64,000 bases of DNA from CAVVSQ01 sp963848825. GTDB lineage: Bacteria > Planctomycetota > Planctomycetia > Gemmatales > Gemmataceae. This document shows positions 37,437 through 47,654 of this stretch, in pieces (position 1 is the first letter of the stretch; the number at the start of each line of letters is the position of its first letter). The notes under the pieces are model-generated. The model did no database searches, had not been told where the DNA came from, and worked only from the letters and a program-made list of their open reading frames with translations. The position numbers were made by a program, and so were the translations under genes. The stretch covers positions 1,953,436 through 2,017,435 of the forward strand of contig CAWKFA010000015.1 of assembly GCA_963848825.1 (NCBI GenBank), in the 5' to 3' direction.

Positions 37437-38441
37437 ATGAAGCCCTTTTGGCAACAGCTACTCGCCGACGATTTATCTTCTCCCCAGGGCGCTGCGCCCG
37501 AACCCGAGCGCCAGGAAACAGACGCGCTCGATGCGTATTCGCGGGTGGTGGTCACGGTGGCTGAATTATTAAGGCCGGCTGTCGTGAACTTACGCGCGGG
37601 GAAAGGCCGCGACGGTGGCAGCGGCTCCGGTTTTTTGTTCACGCCCGATGGCTTTCTGCTTACCAACGCGCACGTCGTGGGCCAACACGAACGGGTACGG
37701 GTACGCATGAGCGATGGTCGCGAATTCCAGGGCCGGGTCGTGGGCTGCGACCCGTGGAGCGACCTGGCGGTAGTCCAGGCCGAGGCCAATGCGCTTGGCC
37801 ATGCGAAGCTGGGCGATTCGGGGCGGCTGCGCGTGGGTCAGCTCGTCGTCGCCATAGGCAGTCCCTTTGGCTTCGAATCAACGGTCACCGCCGGGGTTGT
37901 CAGCGCCCTCGGTCGCACCTTGCGCACCATCACGGGCCATCTTGTGGATAACGTCATCCAAACGGACGCTGCGCTCAACCCCGGCAACAGCGGCGGCCCG
38001 CTCGTCGATGCCGCGGGACATGTTATCGGTATCAATACTGCCGTGATCCAGCCCGCGCAGGGAATTTGCTTCGCCATTCCCATTAACATGGCCCGCCACA
38101 TCCTGCCGCAGCTCATGAAGCATGGGCGGGTTGTACGCGGGTACCTGGGGCTGCATGCACGCGCCGTGCCCCTGGCGCGGAAGTTTGGTTTCCCGCAAAC
38201 AGGGGCCGTGGAGATCATGGCCGTTGAAAGCGGCGGCCCCGCGGATCAGGCTGGCATTCTCGAGGAAGACTTGCTTGTCGCGCTCGGAGACCACGCGGTT
38301 AACAGTGTTGATGACTTGCACAAGCTCTTGATGGAATTGCCGGTGGATGTCCCGGCCACCGTCGTCATTTTGCGTGCCGGGCGACGCTTCGAGCGCTTGA
38401 TCCTGCCGCAGGAATACCCCCATCCCGCACCACGGAGCTAA
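37437..38441 (+). CDS. HtrA/DegP-like trypsin-family serine protease with PDZ domain, no signal peptide
   Basis: 334 residues, intact; GGAGGTTAGACC precedes the ATG. Trypsin-like core: NAHVV (His), SDLAVVQA (Asp), GNSGGPLV (Ser, about residue 185). One C-terminal PDZ domain runs from GYLGLHARAVPL to the end, with GGPADQAGILEEDLLVALG. No signal peptide or transmembrane helix is seen at the N-terminus (MKPFWQQLLADDLSS), so the protein seems cytoplasmic, unlike DegP/DegS. Confidence 0.9.
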   Translation: MKPFWQQLLADDLSSPQGAAPEPERQETDALDAYSRVVVTVAELLRPAVVNLRAGKGRDGGSGSGFLFTPDGFLLTNAHVVGQHERVRVRMSDGREFQGRVVGCDPWSDLAVVQAEANALGHAKLGDSGRLRVGQLVVAIGSPFGFESTVTAGVVSALGRTLRTITGHLVDNVIQTDAALNPGNSGGPLVDAAGHVIGINTAVIQPAQGICFAIPINMARHILPQLMKHGRVVRGYLGLHARAVPLARKFGFPQTGAVEIMAVESGGPADQAGILEEDLLVALGDHAVNSVDDLHKLLMELPVDVPATVVILRAGRRFERLILPQEYPHPAPRS

Positions 38442-38766
38442 GGAGCATCCTGAGGTATTCTCTGAGTGCGCATGTTGAACCGCGTTGACTGGGCAATTGG
38501 CGGCAAGTTTGGCGCCTTTGCTGGCCGTAGCGAATTCGCAGATTCACCATCCTGGCAAGAACTCGTTTTTATTAGGACTTTACCGGTCCGTCGGCCGATT
38601 CTAAGGTTGTTGGATGCGGCGCTCGTTCGGGAACTAAGGCCGCATCGCGAATCGCTCATAAGTGCCGTGAAACAGGGGTCCGGTCAAGGTTCAGCTTGGT
38701 GGCTGGACCGGAGGCTCCGGGAGGAAGTCGGCACAATTTCGGGGTCAACCTGTTAAAGGAGACGCG
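38442..38766. other. Intergenic stretch, no gene supported
   Basis: 325 bases before the small secreted protein. A 96-codon plus-strand reading frame (38466-38756) has no start signal or known domain, and ends in the next gene's SD (AAAGGAG). It probably contains the promoter of the following gene. Confidence 0.5.
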
Positions 38767-39219
38767 ATGAAACGGTTTGCAAGTTTGCTCTGCGGAGCGC
38801 TGGCCATCCTCATGGCCGCGGAAATAGCACGGGCCGACACGGGCTCCCTGCACTACGGCGGCTATCAACCCTGGTGGAATATTTTCGCCAAGCGCAATCG
38901 CTGCATGTCTGTCGAGGAAGAACGCTTGCAGCGCTTCTGGCATGATTATTATGACGCCCTGCGCCGCTACTATGATTCCCTCGACCATATCGATTGGGTT
39001 TCCTACTACAAAAACCACGGTTACCAGATCAACGCGGGTTGCGCTTACGGCCAATGCGGCGGCTCGCAACGCGTTCAATTTGCCCCGGTGTTTGTCAGCC
39101 CGACCATGCAGTGGGCGGTGCCCAATAGCTGCCTGAACGGCCCCCCCACCGGCCCGTCCGGTCCGCCCATGGGTGCCTTCCCCGGCGGTTACGGACAGCC
39201 CGGCGGTTACGGACAGTAA
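38767..39219 (+). CDS. Small secreted Gly/Pro-rich protein
   Basis: 150 residues; SD AAAGGAG, 6 bases before the ATG. Signal peptide LLCGALAILMAAEIARA. A Tyr/Asp/Trp-rich middle (FWHDYYDALRRYYDSLDHIDW) and four Cys suggest an extracytoplasmic fold. The tail has two GGYGQP-type repeats. No known family. Similar short exported proteins follow it at 39478. Confidence 0.75.
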   Translation: MKRFASLLCGALAILMAAEIARADTGSLHYGGYQPWWNIFAKRNRCMSVEEERLQRFWHDYYDALRRYYDSLDHIDWVSYYKNHGYQINAGCAYGQCGGSQRVQFAPVFVSPTMQWAVPNSCLNGPPTGPSGPPMGAFPGGYGQPGGYGQ

Positions 39220-39240
39220 GCAATGCCGGATTGCCCGACC

Positions 39241-39280
39241 AAGCCCGAATGCTCGATCCCCAGGGTCGCCATTCGGGCTT
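39241..39280 (+). terminator. Hairpin after the small secreted protein
   Basis: AAGCCCGAATG and CATTCGGGCTT form an 11-bp perfect stem around an 18-base loop, then TTTG. The short T-run makes it a modest terminator. Confidence 0.55.
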
Positions 39281-39477
39281 TGTCGTTGGCGTCTACGCTC
39301 GCAGTCAATTTCTTCGGCAATTTTTATCTCTTCGATCCCGCCGCAACCTGACGCGAAAAAATAGGGCAGGAAGCGCGCCACCGAAGCCGCCGCCGTCCAT
39401 GCCGTGGGTTAGTCTATTCCGTTGGCTCTTTGTTCCCGCACCACGGAAACGACCCCCTCGACATGGAAGGAGTCGCC

Positions 39478-39831
39478 ATGAAAGCGACTGTCATCTGGGC
39501 AGGCGCCCTCGTTGGGCTCGCCCTGTCAACGACCTCCGCGTTTGCCTTCGGCAATGGCTCACCCGTCTTTTTTACGCCCTATCCCGTGGCCCCTGACGCA
39601 TGCGGGCCCGGTTTTTACGCCGCTTGTCCCAATGGCATGGTGTACGGGCCCAACTATTACCTCCGTCCACCGGGGTCACCCTATTCCGGCCCGGCAATGG
39701 GCATGCCAGCGGCGCCGGCGCCGGCGTTTCAATTCAATCCCTATGTGCGCGGCCCAAGAGACTTCTTCATGTGGCGCGAGAACATGGAAGATCAACTGAA
39801 TCGCAGCCGGCGCCCCGCCCTGGTGCCCTGA
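39478..39831 (+). CDS. Small secreted Pro/Tyr-rich protein
   Basis: 117 residues. Signal peptide MKATVIWAGALVGLALSTTSAFAF; SD GGAGTCGCC before ATG. Mature part rich in Pro, Tyr and Gly (FTPYPVAPDACGPGFYAACPNG) with two Cys. It shares style, but not obvious alignment, with the protein at 38767. Ends with NRSRRPALVP. Unknown function; followed by a strong terminator. Confidence 0.7.
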   Translation: MKATVIWAGALVGLALSTTSAFAFGNGSPVFFTPYPVAPDACGPGFYAACPNGMVYGPNYYLRPPGSPYSGPAMGMPAAPAPAFQFNPYVRGPRDFFMWRENMEDQLNRSRRPALVP

Positions 39832-39856
39832 ACGCCATCATCCCGCAAACTCAACG

Positions 39857-39882
39857 AACCCGGCTAACCGCCGGGTTTTTTG
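39857..39882 (+). terminator. Intrinsic terminator
   Basis: AACCCGGC-TAACC-GCCGGGTT followed by TTTT, 25 bases after the stop of the small secreted protein. Confidence 0.85.
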
Positions 39883-39994
39883 TTTTACAGGTCTCGTTTC
39901 AACCATGCCTGTTGCCCACGAAAACCGCGCGGGCGGCTGGCTTCCGTGAAATCTCCGCGGGCTGACTACGAATTACTGCCTGAGCCGCGAACTT

Positions 39995-40024
39995 TTGACA
40001 GGGTCGGTCGGCGCCTTATATAAT
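39995..40024 (+). promoter_or_regulatory. Consensus sigma-70 promoter of the nfeD-floA operon
   Basis: TTGACA at 39995-40000, 18-base spacer, TATAAT at 40019-40024. Transcription would start near 40031, 23 bases before the nfeD ATG, with GGAGG (40040-40044 region) as the SD. Both hexamers match consensus exactly. Confidence 0.8.
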
Positions 40025-40053
40025 GAACAGAGAAACACTTCGGAGGCCAATTC

Positions 40054-42250
40054 ATGCATCCTTCCGCCCAGCCTGCCGTGTCCCCCGGCTGGGCCGTGGC
40101 GTTGCTGCTTGGCCTGGTGGCATTGCTGTCACCGTCAGCGCTGGTTTATGCGCAGGAAGCGCGCGACGGCCTGTTTATCACCGTTCCTAACCCGATCGAT
40201 GACAAGGCCGTAAATCAAATCGAGCGCAAGATTCAGGAAGCCATTGAACGCCAAAAGCGTAATATCAGCATCGTCGTGTTTAACTTCAACCCGCAGGGGC
40301 AGCCTGCTGGCACCAGTGACTGGAACTCTCCCAACCGGTTGGCCGAATTCATTCGCAATTTGCAGCGTGGGACCGTGCCCGGCAAGAACTATCCGAACAT
40401 CAAAACGCGTGCGTTCGTTCAGAACGCGGTAAGCAAACACACCGTTTTGCCGGTGCTGGCGTGCAAGCAAATCTACATGGCGGACGACAGCGATCCCAAG
40501 ACCGGCCAGCGCAAGGCTCGTCTTGGTGACGTGGTGCGCGAGTCGGGGGGAGTCATCGGCGATACGGCCCGGCTGGCGTACGCCGGCGTGGCACGCAACT
40601 TCGCTTCCCCCGATCTGGTCGCACGTATGCTCGACCGCGGTCTCGTCCTTAAGAAAGTAAAAACTATCGAGGGGCCGCGCTACGTCAGCGACAAAAGCTT
40701 GCGTGAACTCGCCAACAGCGGTCAGCCCTTTACGGTGGAGCAAGATTTGCCCGACTGCCTGCAACTGGGCAACGCCTCCTTCGATGCCAGGCAAGGCCTT
40801 GAGATCGGCATTTGCGCCGGCGTCATGAACAGTGCGGCCGAGCTGGCCGCCGCCTTCCATTTGCCGCGCAAAAGCTTGACCGAGGACTGGCTGGTCATCC
40901 ACGACAAGGTTTATCCCTGGCGCATCGAGGTGCGCGGCCCTCTGGATCAGGGCAAGCTCGATGCCCTGGAACGGCGCATCAAGACCGCGATTGGCAAGGG
41001 CGCCAACCTGCTCATGTTCCAGCTCGAAGCCGAGGGGGGCGAGGTTCGCCACGTGGCCTCGACGGCCCAGATGATTCGCAACCTCCAGGACGACAATCAA
41101 TTGCCGGTGAAAACCATCGCGTGGGTGGCGCCGGACCGTTCTTTGGGAGCAGCGACCTTCCTCGCGCTGGCTTGTAACGAAATTGTCATGGCCCCCAGTG
41201 CCGCCCTGGCTGACTTTTCCAAGATACCGGCCGATCAGATCGAGGATGTCAAAGCCATGCTGCTGCCGCTGGTCAAGGAGCAGGGTTACCCCGCGCTCTT
41301 GTTCGAGGCAACGCTCAGCAAGGACCTGGCTCTTTACCGCATGAAGACCAACGACGGGGAAGATCGCCTGGCGGGTGATAACGACTGGAAAAACCCTGGT
41401 TGGCGTAAAATCAGTCAGGTCGATCGAGTACCCGGGCAGTTTTTGAAGATTACGGCGCCGCTGGCGCGGGAGTTTTACATCGCACTCGATACGGACATCG
41501 CGTCCGTGGATGCCTTGCATGCTTATTGCCGCGTCGATTCGCAGCGCGTGCCGCATTGCCCGCGACGATTGGCTTGAACAGGTCGCCGAGTTCTTTCGCG
41601 AGCCCATCGTCAACTTCATCCTTATCATGCTCGGCATTGTCGGGCTCATCATGGAGCTGAAGCTGCCGGGCACGACGGTGCCGGGTGTCATCGCGGCGGT
41701 CTGCTTCGTGTTATTTTTCTGGGCCTATTCCTTCGTGGGGCAATTTACGCTCCTGGCCGTCCTGCTCTTCATTCTCGGCCTGGTCCTTATCGGCGTCGAA
41801 ATCTTTGTCCTGCCGGGCTTTGGCTTTACCGGCATCAGCGGTATTGTTCTTTTGATCTCGAGCCTGGTCCTGGTTACCCTGGAGCGCATGCCGCAAACTT
41901 CGCAGGACTGGGTCAGCCTGGGAGGCACTTTCGGCACCTTCGGCCTTAGCCTGATTGCTGCGCTGGTGTCGGCCTTCCTGTTGGCGTGGTACCTTCCAAG
42001 TATTCCATATGCCAACCGCCTGGTCTTGCAACCGCCCGGCGATGGCGCCAGCGACGAAACGCCCGGGTCGGTCAGCCCAGGCCTGCTTGGCGCGATTGGC
42101 GTGGCGGTTACCGCGCTGCGGCCCGCCGGCAAGGCTCAGGTCGGCGACGACTTTTTGGATGTCGTCGCCGAAAACGATTTCGTGCAGCCCGGACACCGGG
42201 TGCAGATCATCGAAATCGAAGGCAATAGAATAGTCGTCAAGGAAATATGA
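40054..42250 (+). CDS. NfeD-family ClpP-class membrane protease (long form), frameshifted
   Basis: About 730 residues reconstructed. Signal/anchor at the start (VALLLGLVALLSPSALVYAQ), two ClpP/crotonase-like segments (residues about 40-240 and 290-450; the second has RSLGAATFLALACNEIVMAP, the serine-protease region of NfeD1b), four or five transmembrane helices (FILIMLGIVGLIMELKLPG; LGLVLIGVEIFVLPGFG) and a C-terminal OB domain (GHRVQIIEIEGNRIVV). Frame break near 41545-41560. First gene of an nfeD-nfeD-floA operon that mirrors yqeZ-yqfA-yqfB of Bacillus. Confidence 0.85.
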
Positions 42251-42338
42251 TTCCCAGAAGCTCGTGACCGGCGGCGCTGTCGACCAAGCAAATACCTGAG
42301 GGCCCCTGCTCAGGACCTCGAAGGCACTGTGATGAAGA

Positions 42339-42869
42339 ATGGATCAATCTTTCCTCGCCTACGCCCTGGTGCTGCTGGGCCTGATTATGATGGCGGCGGA
42401 AGTTTTCTTGCCCACCGGAGGGATTCTGTTCGTGCTGGCGCTGGCGTCGCTTATCGCCGGCATCGCCATCGCGTTTTATAGCGACCTCACGCAGGGCATG
42501 ATCATCCTCGTTTTGGTCTTCATTCTCATTCCCGCCGGAGGGCCGATTCTGCTGCACATCATGCCCCGGACCGCGATGGGGAAGAAGCTTTTTCTCGACG
42601 TCATCAAGGATGACGCGTCCGTGGCGGTCATGCCGGTGAACCTTGAGCTTGAACAGCTGCGCGGCCGCTATGGCAAGACCGTCTCCTCCCTGCGTCCATC
42701 CGGGCTCACGGATTTTGACGGCCGGCGGGTGGATACGATGAGTGAAGGTGATATGATCGGGCCGGGCCAATGGGTGCGCTGCATCGACGTCAAGTCCGGC
42801 CGGGTCATTGTTCGCCAGGTAGATCGTCCGCCGGACCTCGGTGGTCTAGAAGCCATGGAGCTCCCCTGA
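42339..42869 (+). CDS. NfeD-family protein (short form)
   Basis: 176 residues. Two or three N-terminal transmembrane helices (YALVLLGLIMMAAEVFLPTGG; LALASLIAGIAIAFY; MIILVLVFILIPAGG) followed by a soluble domain ending in an OB-like fold (GKTVSSLRPSGLTDFDGRRVD..GQWVRCIDVKSGRVIV). That is the NfeD C-terminal domain, here without a protease part. Lies 88 bases after the long NfeD and 77 before floA. Confidence 0.85.
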   Translation: MDQSFLAYALVLLGLIMMAAEVFLPTGGILFVLALASLIAGIAIAFYSDLTQGMIILVLVFILIPAGGPILLHIMPRTAMGKKLFLDVIKDDASVAVMPVNLELEQLRGRYGKTVSSLRPSGLTDFDGRRVDTMSEGDMIGPGQWVRCIDVKSGRVIVRQVDRPPDLGGLEAMELP

Positions 42870-42946
42870 GCCGTGCCGCTGATCGACCTCGACCTTGCAC
42901 CCAATATGTTTCGATTTCGCGATTTCTCCGAAAGGATCTCTAACAC

Positions 42947-44044
42947 ATGCGGAAGATATTTGTTCTCCTGGGCGCCGATGACGACCTGGGCAAATTGCTC
43001 GGCGACAATAAATGGATGTTTATTCTGTTCGCGGTCGTCTTCGTGGTTGGCCTATTCTTCCTGGTTATCTTTTTCAGCTTTTTGCGGCTCTGGATTCAGT
43101 GCTTTTTGACCGGGGCGAAGATCAGTATCTGGGACCTTATCGGCATGAAGCTGCGCAATGTCGATTACAGCATGATCGTGCGTCAGAAAATCGCGCTCGT
43201 CCAGGCGGGCGTCAAGGTCTCCACGCAAGAGATGGAGGCCCATTACCTGTCGCGCGGCAATGTGCCGAAGACGGCCACCGCCGTCATCGCCGCGCACAAG
43301 GCCGGCATCGAACTGCCGTGGCGTATCGCCTCGGCGGTCGACCTGGCCGGCCGCGATGTCCTCGATGCCGTCAAGACCAGCGTCAATCCCAAGGTGATCG
43401 GCTGTCCCGACCCCGCCAAGGGACGGCCTACCCTCGACGGCGTCTGCAAGAACGGCATTCAATTGCGTGCCAAGGCGCTCGTCACCGTGAGAACGAAGCT
43501 CGATCGCCTGGTCGGTGGCGCGACGGAAGAGACGATTATCGCGCGTGTCGGCGAAGGCATCGTCAAGGCGATCGGGTCCGCGGAACATCATACCGACGTT
43601 CTGGCCAATCCCAACATTATCTCCCAGGCCGTGCTCAAGAATTCGCTCGATTCCCAAACCGCCTTTGAGATTGTTTCGATCGACGTGGCTGAGATCGACG
43701 TCGGCGACAACATCGGGGCCATTCTCAAGGCCAATCAGGCCAAGGCCAACTTGCAATTCGCGCAGGCGGAAGCGGAACAGCGGCGGGCGGCGGCCGTGGC
43801 CCGCGAACAGGAAATGAAGGCTGCCGTCGAAGAGAACCGTGCCAAAGTCGTATTGGCGGAGGCCGAGGTGCCGCTCGCGATCGCCTTCGCGTTCCGTTCC
43901 GGCAACTTTGGCGTCATGGATTACATCAACATGCGCAACGTACAGGCGGATACCGAAATGCGCAACGCCATCGCCGGTGCTGGACCGAGTTCCGCGACGA
44001 CGACAGGCCGTGCCGATCGTCCAGGCGGTCAAACGCCATCATAA
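42947..44044 (+). CDS. floA: Flotillin-like protein FloA
   Basis: 365 residues, intact. FloA-type: membrane loop helix near the N-terminus (WMFILFAVVFVVGLFFLVIFFSFLRLW), GAKISIWDLIGMKLRNVD, YLSRGNVPKTATAVIAAHKAGIELPWR, and AIDLAGRDVLDAVKTSVNPK. A long Ala/Glu/Arg coiled coil follows (AEAEQRRAAAVAREQEMK). FloA organises functional membrane microdomains with NfeD partners, encoded directly upstream here. Confidence 0.93.
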   Translation: MRKIFVLLGADDDLGKLLGDNKWMFILFAVVFVVGLFFLVIFFSFLRLWIQCFLTGAKISIWDLIGMKLRNVDYSMIVRQKIALVQAGVKVSTQEMEAHYLSRGNVPKTATAVIAAHKAGIELPWRIASAVDLAGRDVLDAVKTSVNPKVIGCPDPAKGRPTLDGVCKNGIQLRAKALVTVRTKLDRLVGGATEETIIARVGEGIVKAIGSAEHHTDVLANPNIISQAVLKNSLDSQTAFEIVSIDVAEIDVGDNIGAILKANQAKANLQFAQAEAEQRRAAAVAREQEMKAAVEENRAKVVLAEAEVPLAIAFAFRSGNFGVMDYINMRNVQADTEMRNAIAGAGPSSATTTGRADRPGGQTPS

Positions 44045-44166
44045 GGTTGGCGCTCGGTCATGGACCGTGCGCCCGCAAGGGTAGCGAACAGACGCGGGCT
44101 TGCACCGCGTCACAAGTAACCGCCACGTGCGCTGAAAAGTTTGGTGGCAATTACCCGAGAGCTTTC

Positions 44167-44706
44167 ATGGACTGGATCAAACTAGTAATCCCGCTGATCG
44201 CCGTGGCGGTCTGGATCGTGAGTCACCTGGCTAACCAGAAGCAAGAAGCACGCCGGCCGCCGGGCGGTCCGCCTCCACCCAGGCCGCGCACGCCGCCGCC
44301 CCCCCGTGTCAGTGCCCAGGCCGATGAAGATCAATATCGCGTCGAGATGGACCGGGAGCGCCAGCCCCTCAAGGCGGCCAAGGTCGTCAAGCAACAGCCG
44401 AAAGCACGTGTCAAGATACCCACGCTGGTGCGCCGTCCTATCCCTGGCCCGACGCCCGCACAGGGCCCGCGCTCGCGGGTGCCGCCCAGTGAGTCCGAGC
44501 CCATCCTGGCGTCCCTGGCTCCGGCTGACGTGACGCTCAACCCCCTGGTGACCAACCTCGGCCAGGTGGGCGCGCTCACGGCTGATCCCGCTCCACGTCT
44601 TGCCAAAAAGCTAAGGGGACTTTTGACGAATCGCGACAACCTGGCCACTGCCATGATGCTCAGGGAAATTCTCGATGTGCCGGTATCTCGGCGGCCCAGG
44701 CGTTGA
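44167..44706 (+). CDS. Single-TM Pro-rich protein of unknown function
   Basis: 179 residues. One N-terminal helix (LVIPLIAVAVWIVSHLA), then a Pro/Arg-rich cytoplasmic linker and a short helical end (LAKKLRGLLTNRDNLATAMMLREIL). That last segment, with conserved LL-x-N-x-x-x-L-x-x-A-x-x-L-x-E-I-L spacing, is common to planctomycete proteins beside floA. Last gene of the nfeD-floA run; its stop is 4 bases from that of valS. Confidence 0.65.
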   Translation: MDWIKLVIPLIAVAVWIVSHLANQKQEARRPPGGPPPPRPRTPPPPRVSAQADEDQYRVEMDRERQPLKAAKVVKQQPKARVKIPTLVRRPIPGPTPAQGPRSRVPPSESEPILASLAPADVTLNPLVTNLGQVGALTADPAPRLAKKLRGLLTNRDNLATAMMLREILDVPVSRRPRR

Positions 44707-44710
44707 CAAA

Positions 44711-47648
44711 TCATGCCTTGAGCTCGACGAGGTTCGCCTCCATCGTCTCGATTTGCTTTTGCAAGTCGACAACCTGGTCACGTTGTTGTTGCACCACGTC
44801 CGCCGGGGCGCGGCTCACGAAACCCGCATTGGCCAGCTTCGCCTCGATGCTTTGCAAAAACTTGCGTTTTTCGGCTATTTGCTTTTCCAGGCGTTTGGAC
44901 TCGGCGGCCTGGTCGATCAGGCCCTGAAGCGAGACATAGACATCGAAGGCCAGCGTCACGTGGCTGGCTGCTTGCGGCGGCTTGACGGCGTCCGGCCCCA
45001 TGGTCAGCTGGCCCACGCCGGCCAGCGAAGTGATAAAGGCGCTTAAACTGCGAAAGTCCGCCGCGATCGCCTCGGAACAACGCACAAAAACGTCCAGCGG
45101 GGTGCGGGTGTCGACGTTGTAACGATTGCGCACTTCGCCGCACCGTGCGCACCACTTCTTGCATCCGCGCAAAGCGCTGTTCGATGTCGGGGTTTTGCCA
45201 GTCTCCTGGATATTCGGGCCAGGGAGCAATCACCACACTCTGAGTTGCTGGCTCCGGGCCGGGCAAGCCGCGTTCAAAGGCGGTTTCATTGAGCGCTTGC
45301 CAGATGGACTCGGCCACAAAGGGCATGATCGGCTGCACCAACCGCAAGATTCCGTCCAAAACGCCAGCCAGGACGCGCTGAACCTCGGCGCGCTGATCGT
45401 CGCTCTTCAGGCGCCCCTTGGCCATTTCCACGTACCAGTCGCAGAACTCGGACCAGGTGAACTCGTAGATGGTGCGGGCCGCTTCGCTGAAGTGGTAACC
45501 CTCGAGCCCCGTCGTCACGGCCTGGGTCGTCGCGTGCAAGCGGCTCAATATCCAGCGATCCTCGAGCGGCAGCGTGGCGGCGGCCACGGCCCGCGGCGTA
45601 TAACCTTCCAGGTTCATGAGTAAAAAGCGGGCCGCGTTCCACATTTTGTTGGCAAAGTTGCGACCGGCCTCGAAACGCTCGGACGCCTGTTTGGCGGTTG
45701 GATAGTCAGCATCGGGCGCGGGCCAGGGCCCGCCGGGACGAAAGAGCCCTTTGCATTCCGGACAGGTTATTTTTCGCGTCCGCAGGTACATGTGCTCCTG
45801 CTTGACGGGAATCAGGTGCTGACAATGAGGGCAGACATTGGACACCGGCAGCCTGCTATCCTGCGTCTCGGTGGCAATGTTCACCATGCCGAAGCGCAGG
45901 GCGTCCGTCCCGTAGCGCTCGATGATGTCCAGCGGATCGATGCCGTTGCCCTTGCTCTTGGACATGGTCTCGCCGAAGCCGTCCAGCATCTTGGAATGAA
46001 TGTAGACATGGTGAAAGGGCACCTGTCCCAGGTTGTAAAGGCCGGTCAGGACCATGTGCGCCACCCAGAGCGTGATGATGTCGCGACTGGTGACGAGAAC
46101 GCTGGTCGGATAATAATATTTGAGTTCCGGCGTCGCTTCGGGCCAACCCAGCGTCGAATGAGGCCACAGCGCGGAGCTGAACCAGGTGTCGAGCACATCC
46201 GGGTCTTGCGTCAAGCCCAGCGGCGCAAGTTCCGGCGCTTGCGGATCGATGTCCTCCACGGCACTCAGCAAATACTGGGCGTTCTCTTCGTCGAGCCGCC
46301 AAAAAACGTCCTGGCGGTTGGCGAACGCTTTTTGGAGCTGGGCCTGCGAGCAGCGTGCGTACCAGATTGGAATACGATGGCCCCACCATAGCTGCCGGCT
46401 AATGCACCAGTCCCGTTTTTCGCCCAGCCAATCGAGGTAGGTCTTGGCGTAACGTTCGGGAAAGAACTGGACCTTGCTGGAAAGGACGGCATCCATCGCC
46501 ATTTGCGCCAGGCCGGGTGTGCCATCTGCCGAGTCACCCATGTGCACGAACCACTGGTCGGACAGGTAAGGTTCGATGGGGGACTTGCTGCGATCGCTAT
46601 GTTTGAGTTCGATGTCCCGGTCTTCCTTGCCGTCGAACAGGCCGAGTTTCTCCATGTCCAGGGTGACCTGGTCGCGGGCCTTAAGCCGGTCAAGTCCCTG
46701 GTAGATGCCGCCGTTTTGATTGATGGTGCCGTCGGGATTAAGAATGTTGATCATGGGCAGCTGGTGGCGCAGGCCGCAGCGATAATCGTTGACGTCGTGG
46801 GCGGGTGTCACTTTGACCGCCCCGGTGCCCAGGGTAGGATCGACGAGCTCGCCGTCGGCGATGATCGGAATGTCCCGGTTGACGAGCGGCAGGGTCACCA
46901 TCTTGCCGATGAGGTGCTGAAAGCGCTCGTCTTTGGGATGCACCGCCACCGCGGTATCGCCGAGCATGGTTTCCGGGCGGGTGGTGGAAAATCGAATGTA
47001 TTCGGTTGGCCCGGTCGCCGGCTGATCCTGCTTGACGGGATAGCGGAAGGTCCAGAAGCCGCCTTTCACCGTCTCCGTGAAGGTTTCGTCGTCGGCGACG
47101 GACGTCTGGAGGTGGGTGTCCCAGTTGACCAGGCGTTTGCCGCGGAAAATGAGGCCGTCGCGAAACATTTTGAAAAAGGTCTCACGCACCGCGCGCGTGC
47201 AGACCGGATCAAGCGTGAAGCGGGTGCGCTCCCAGTCGCAGCTACAGCCAAGCTCCCGCAGTTGGCCGAGAATGCGAGTTTCGTATTTGTCTTTCCATTC
47301 CCAGATGCGCTTGACCAGCGCCTCCCGGCCCAGGTCGTGGCGGGTCTTTTTTTCTTGCTGAAAAATCAGTCGTTCCACCACGGCCTGGGTCGCGATGCCG
47401 GCATGATCGGTGCCGGGCATATACAGGGTGTTGTACCCTTGCATGCGCCGCCAGCGGATGAGCACATCCTGGAGCGTGTCGTTGAGGGCATGGCCCATGT
47501 GCAGCGCCCCGGTAACATTGGGGGGCGGAATGACGATCGTGAAAGGCGCGCGCGTATCCGGCTTGCTATGGAAATAGCCCTGCTCGTTCCAAAAAGTGAG
47601 CCATTTTTGCTGGGCGTCCCGCGGCTCGTAGTGCTTGGGCAGTTCCAT
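44711..47648 (-). CDS. valS: Valyl-tRNA synthetase, frameshifted
   Basis: About 979 residues reconstructed. Class-I synthetase: HMGH at about residue 48 (PPPNVTGALHMGHAL), KMSKS-type TMSKSKGNGIDP, the ValRS editing domain (STTRPETMLGDTAVAVHP) and a zinc ribbon (CPHCQHLI..CPECKG). C-terminal coiled coil (LEKQIAEKRKFLQSIEAKLANAGF) lies in a second frame, joined near 45130-45145. Six bases after cimA on the same strand, so both are probably transcribed from the cimA promoter and share its attenuator. Confidence 0.95.
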
Positions 47649-47654
47649 GGGCGG

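Noticed and set aside
38466..38756. 96-codon plus-strand ORF
   Set aside because: No SD or domain, and it ends within the next gene's SD; probably leader/promoter DNA.
40135..41691. 518-codon minus-strand reading frame
   Set aside because: Antisense shadow of the long NfeD gene, which has a consensus promoter and clear motifs.
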